Positions 61,650 through 64,000 of a stretch of 64,000 bases of DNA are shown in pieces. A program made the translations under genes and the position numbers. Under the pieces are notes generated by a model. That model did no database searches. It had not been told where the DNA came from and saw only the letters and a program-made list of their open reading frames with translations. Source of the DNA: Rufibacter tibetensis (GTDB lineage Bacteria > Bacteroidota > Bacteroidia > Cytophagales > Hymenobacteraceae); NCBI RefSeq assembly GCF_001310085.1, contig NZ_CP012643.1, forward strand, positions 3,083,501-3,147,500. The letters are read 5' to 3'. Position 1 is the stretch's first letter, and every line of letters begins with the position of its first letter.

Positions 61650-64000
61650 ATGCAAAAGGAATCGAAAGAGGGTAGTTCTATGAGTCAGGTAAAGGAGGAG
61701 GAAATTACCCAGATAGAACCATCTGTTCTGCTGCAGATCCTTGAGGCTGCTCCAGACCCCTACCTTATACTGTCGCCTGATCTTAAAATTCGGGCGGTGA
61801 CCCAGGCGTATCTCACCGCCACCCTTAGCAGGTCTGAAAACCTCATCGGCAAAAATGTGTTTGAGGCTTTCCCAGATAATCCTGCCACGCCTGAAGTTAG
61901 GACGGTAGAAAACCTGCTGGCTTCCTTAATGAAAGTACTGAGAACCAAGCATCCGCACCAAATGCCTACCCAGCATTATGATGTGCCCAAGCCTCTGGAG
62001 CTTGGGGGCGGTTTTGAGGAAAAGCACTGGAATCCGGTAAACGTTCCGGTGCTCAATAACGCCGGAGAGGTCATCTACATCATCCATAAAGTAACAGATG
62101 TCACCGCACTGGTGAATAAACAAGACGAGGTAAAGGACTTAACCCGAGAGCGGAATGCCTTGCAGGTGGGGTTAGACCTCGCCCATGACATTCAGCAGAA
62201 ACTAAAAGAAGACGAACGCCGCCTGAAAGAAGCCCAGGCCATTGGCCATATAGGAAGCTTTGAATCAGTGCTGCCGGGAGCGGAGGTAGTTTGGTCAGAT
62301 GAAATGTACCGGATCTACGGACTGGAGCCGCAAAGTGAGCCTGCCACCCTGGAAAGGTTCTCTTCTTTCGTGCACCCAGATGACAAGCTCCGCTATGACC
62401 AAGCCATGCAGGTTTTCTTTCAGGAGCAGCGCAAGTTGGACCTTACCTACAAAATCATCCGGGCCGATGGTCAGCTTAGGATAGTGCACACCCTTGCAAC
62501 CGTGACGAGAGGGGCAGGAGAACAGGACCGGGTGCATGGCACCGTGCAGGACATAACAGAGCAGAAGTTGGCGCAGGAAAAGCTGGAAGCCAATGAAGCT
62601 TTGTTGCGGCAGGCCGAGTCTGTGGGGCAAACCGGAAGCTATGAGGCCAATGCCGCCACCATGTATTTCCGTTTCTCCGATGAAGCATACCGAATTTTAG
62701 GGTATGAGCCCTATGTAGTAGAACCTACCCTGGAATGGCTAAACAGCATCTCGTTTCAAGAAGATGAAGAGCTCGTGAACCAGCGCATTGCCCAAGCTAC
62801 GGAGACAAATCAGCCTTACCAGTACATCCGCAGAATCTATTGGCCCAACGGGCAACTCCGGTACCTTGAAGGCAAAGGCAGGGTTATTTACGATGAACAG
62901 GGGCAGCCAGTAAAGTACTTAGGCACTATCCATGATATTACAGACCAGATCAGGACTGACCTTATTCTGAATACCATCAATGAGGTGTGCTTTGAGTTGG
63001 ATGAGCAACTTCAATTCAGATACGCCAACCGCAAAGCGTATGAGGCATGGGGAAAGAACCCGGAAGAGGTGCTGGGGAAAGGGTACTTCGAGGTTCTCCC
63101 TGAAAATAGTGACTCAGATATTTCAGAGGTGATCACCACCGCTGTGCAGAGGAAAGAGCAGATTCTGCAGAGATTGTACAACCCCATAGATGAGCGGTGG
63201 TATTTCTATAACGCCACGCCGTCGCCCACCGGATTAATTGTCTTGTACTATGACATAACCGATAGGGTGAACGCCCGGCGCAAAATACAGCAGCAACAGG
63301 AGCAGTTTCAGGTGCTCATAGAGAACATGCCAGACCTTATTTCCAAGTGGAACAAAGATGGGGTGTTGGTGTACAACAACCCCAATTTTGAAGCCAAACT
63401 AGGGCTGAGGACCGGAGGAGAACTAGGCAAAACTAACCTGGAAATGGGAATCATACAGGAGGTGGCCAGGCCTTTTCTGGAAAGTCTGCAGAAAGTGTTC
63501 GCCTCGGGCCAACCCCAGGACCACTCCTGTGACATCCAAACGCCGGAAGGATAGGTTCATCTTTTAGCCAGGCTGGTGCCGGAGTGTCTGCCAGACGGCA
63601 CGGTAAACACTGTTTTAAGCATTGCCCGTGATATTACCCAGGTAAAGAAAGCCTAGGAAGAAATCACCAGGCACCTCAAGATTCTGCAGCAATCAGAAGA
63701 ACTGGTGGGCATGGGCAGTTGGGAGTATGACATTGCCTCAGACACGTTTACCTAGTCAGAAGGCTTGGGGCACCTGTTGCAGGTAGGCCAGGGAGAAGGC
63801 CAGTGGACAGAAATCTTATTAGAGTACGTGCAGGAGGAAGATAAAGAAGCCGCCAGCAATATTATCAATGCGTTACAGTCAAACCCGCAGCCTTTTGATG
63901 AGACACTAAGACTACAGCTTGAACAGGGGTTAAAAGTGATTCGGGTGAAAGGAACGGTGGTGCCCGGGGCAGACGGAAGTCCCGCGAAGGTTTTAGGTGT
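61650..64000 (+). pseudogene. Multi-PAS sensor protein, interrupted by three in-phase TAG codons (runs off window)
   Basis: From ATG 61650 one phase gives 634 residues to a TAG at 63552-63554; it then stays open to the window end apart from further TAGs at 63654-63656 and 63753-63755. PAS segments are visible: PSVLLQILEAAPDPYLILSP (about 28), AIGHIGSFESVLPGAEVVWSDEMYRIYGL (about 195), a third around GQTGSYEANAATMYFRFSDEAYRILGYEP, a fourth around LDEQLQFRYANRKAYEAWGKNPEEVLGKG, and a fifth starting FQVLIENMPDLISKWNKDGVLVYNN. Read through, the fifth continues LLARLVPECLPDGTVNTVLSIARDIT. A histidine kinase or other output would lie beyond 64000. It probably was a PAS-based sensor kinase; the stops suggest decay. 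Confidence 0.8.

Noticed and set aside
1-64000. General reassignment of TAG as a sense codon
   Set aside because: TAG serves as an ordinary stop in several intact genes (for example the cyclase, fabV, gcdH, ruvB and the epimerase), so the in-phase TAGs are better explained as nonsense mutations or local events.

Overview
The window looks like a chromosomal segment of an aerobic Bacteroidota bacterium. Cytophagales, family Hymenobacteraceae (Rufibacter/Pontibacter-like), is the best guess. Supporting signs are a fused SecDF, a TonB-dependent receptor behind a TPP riboswitch, a BatD protein, PCC13-62-type ferritin-like proteins, a Reg_prop/Y_Y_Y sensor, FabV, TAnnTTTG-type promoters and a tRNA without an encoded CCA end. 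Family-level placement is inference from gene content. There is no rRNA, CRISPR array, phage or complete insertion sequence.

Layout. 1-6 kb: a partial NTT-like transporter with HEAT repeats and two small tandem genes on the minus strand, divergent from a periplasmic-sensor adenylate cyclase. 6.2-9 kb: tRNA-Leu(CAG), a PAP2 phosphatase and fabV. 9-18 kb: a minus-strand block with a GAF protein, fasciclin protein, pullulanase, MFS transporter, thioredoxin-fold lipoprotein and DAACS symporter. 18-26 kb: dipeptide epimerase, an AT-rich stretch with a polytopic membrane protein and a GtrB-like glycosyltransferase, a DUF6799 protein, DedA, and a MarR-YceI pair. 26-30 kb: TPP riboswitch with TonB receptor, a nested inverted-repeat element, and glutaryl-CoA dehydrogenase. 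31-41 kb: ruvB, a RidA-family protein, queG, two ferritin-like proteins, batD-aroC, an ion antiporter and an Nfu protein. 41-50 kb: POT peptide transporter, an amino-acid permease pseudogene, YitT, secDF, udk and rdgB. 51-54 kb: an mlaEFD-type lipid transport operon, then a repeat-rich non-coding stretch. 54-64 kb: a PRTase, rpmE2, a GlmU-like protein, holB, hemC, a cyclophilin, an RfbD-like reductase, a ComEA-like protein and a multi-PAS sensor interrupted by three in-phase TAG codons.

Most genes are housekeeping or generic. The points most worth a second look are: (i) a recurrent family of intergenic hairpins whose outer arms differ at each locus while the apex (about 20 nt, GTTTTC-n-GAAAAC type) is shared; (ii) the neighbourhood of an adenylate cyclase with an NTT/HEAT protein and two small MP[R/Q]G-type genes, one interrupted by an in-phase TAG; (iii) the nested inverted-repeat element at 28.8-29.0 kb and the GC-rich structured stretch at 53.8-54.1 kb; and (iv) two decaying genes, an APC permease and a PAS sensor, that keep long open phases around isolated stop codons.
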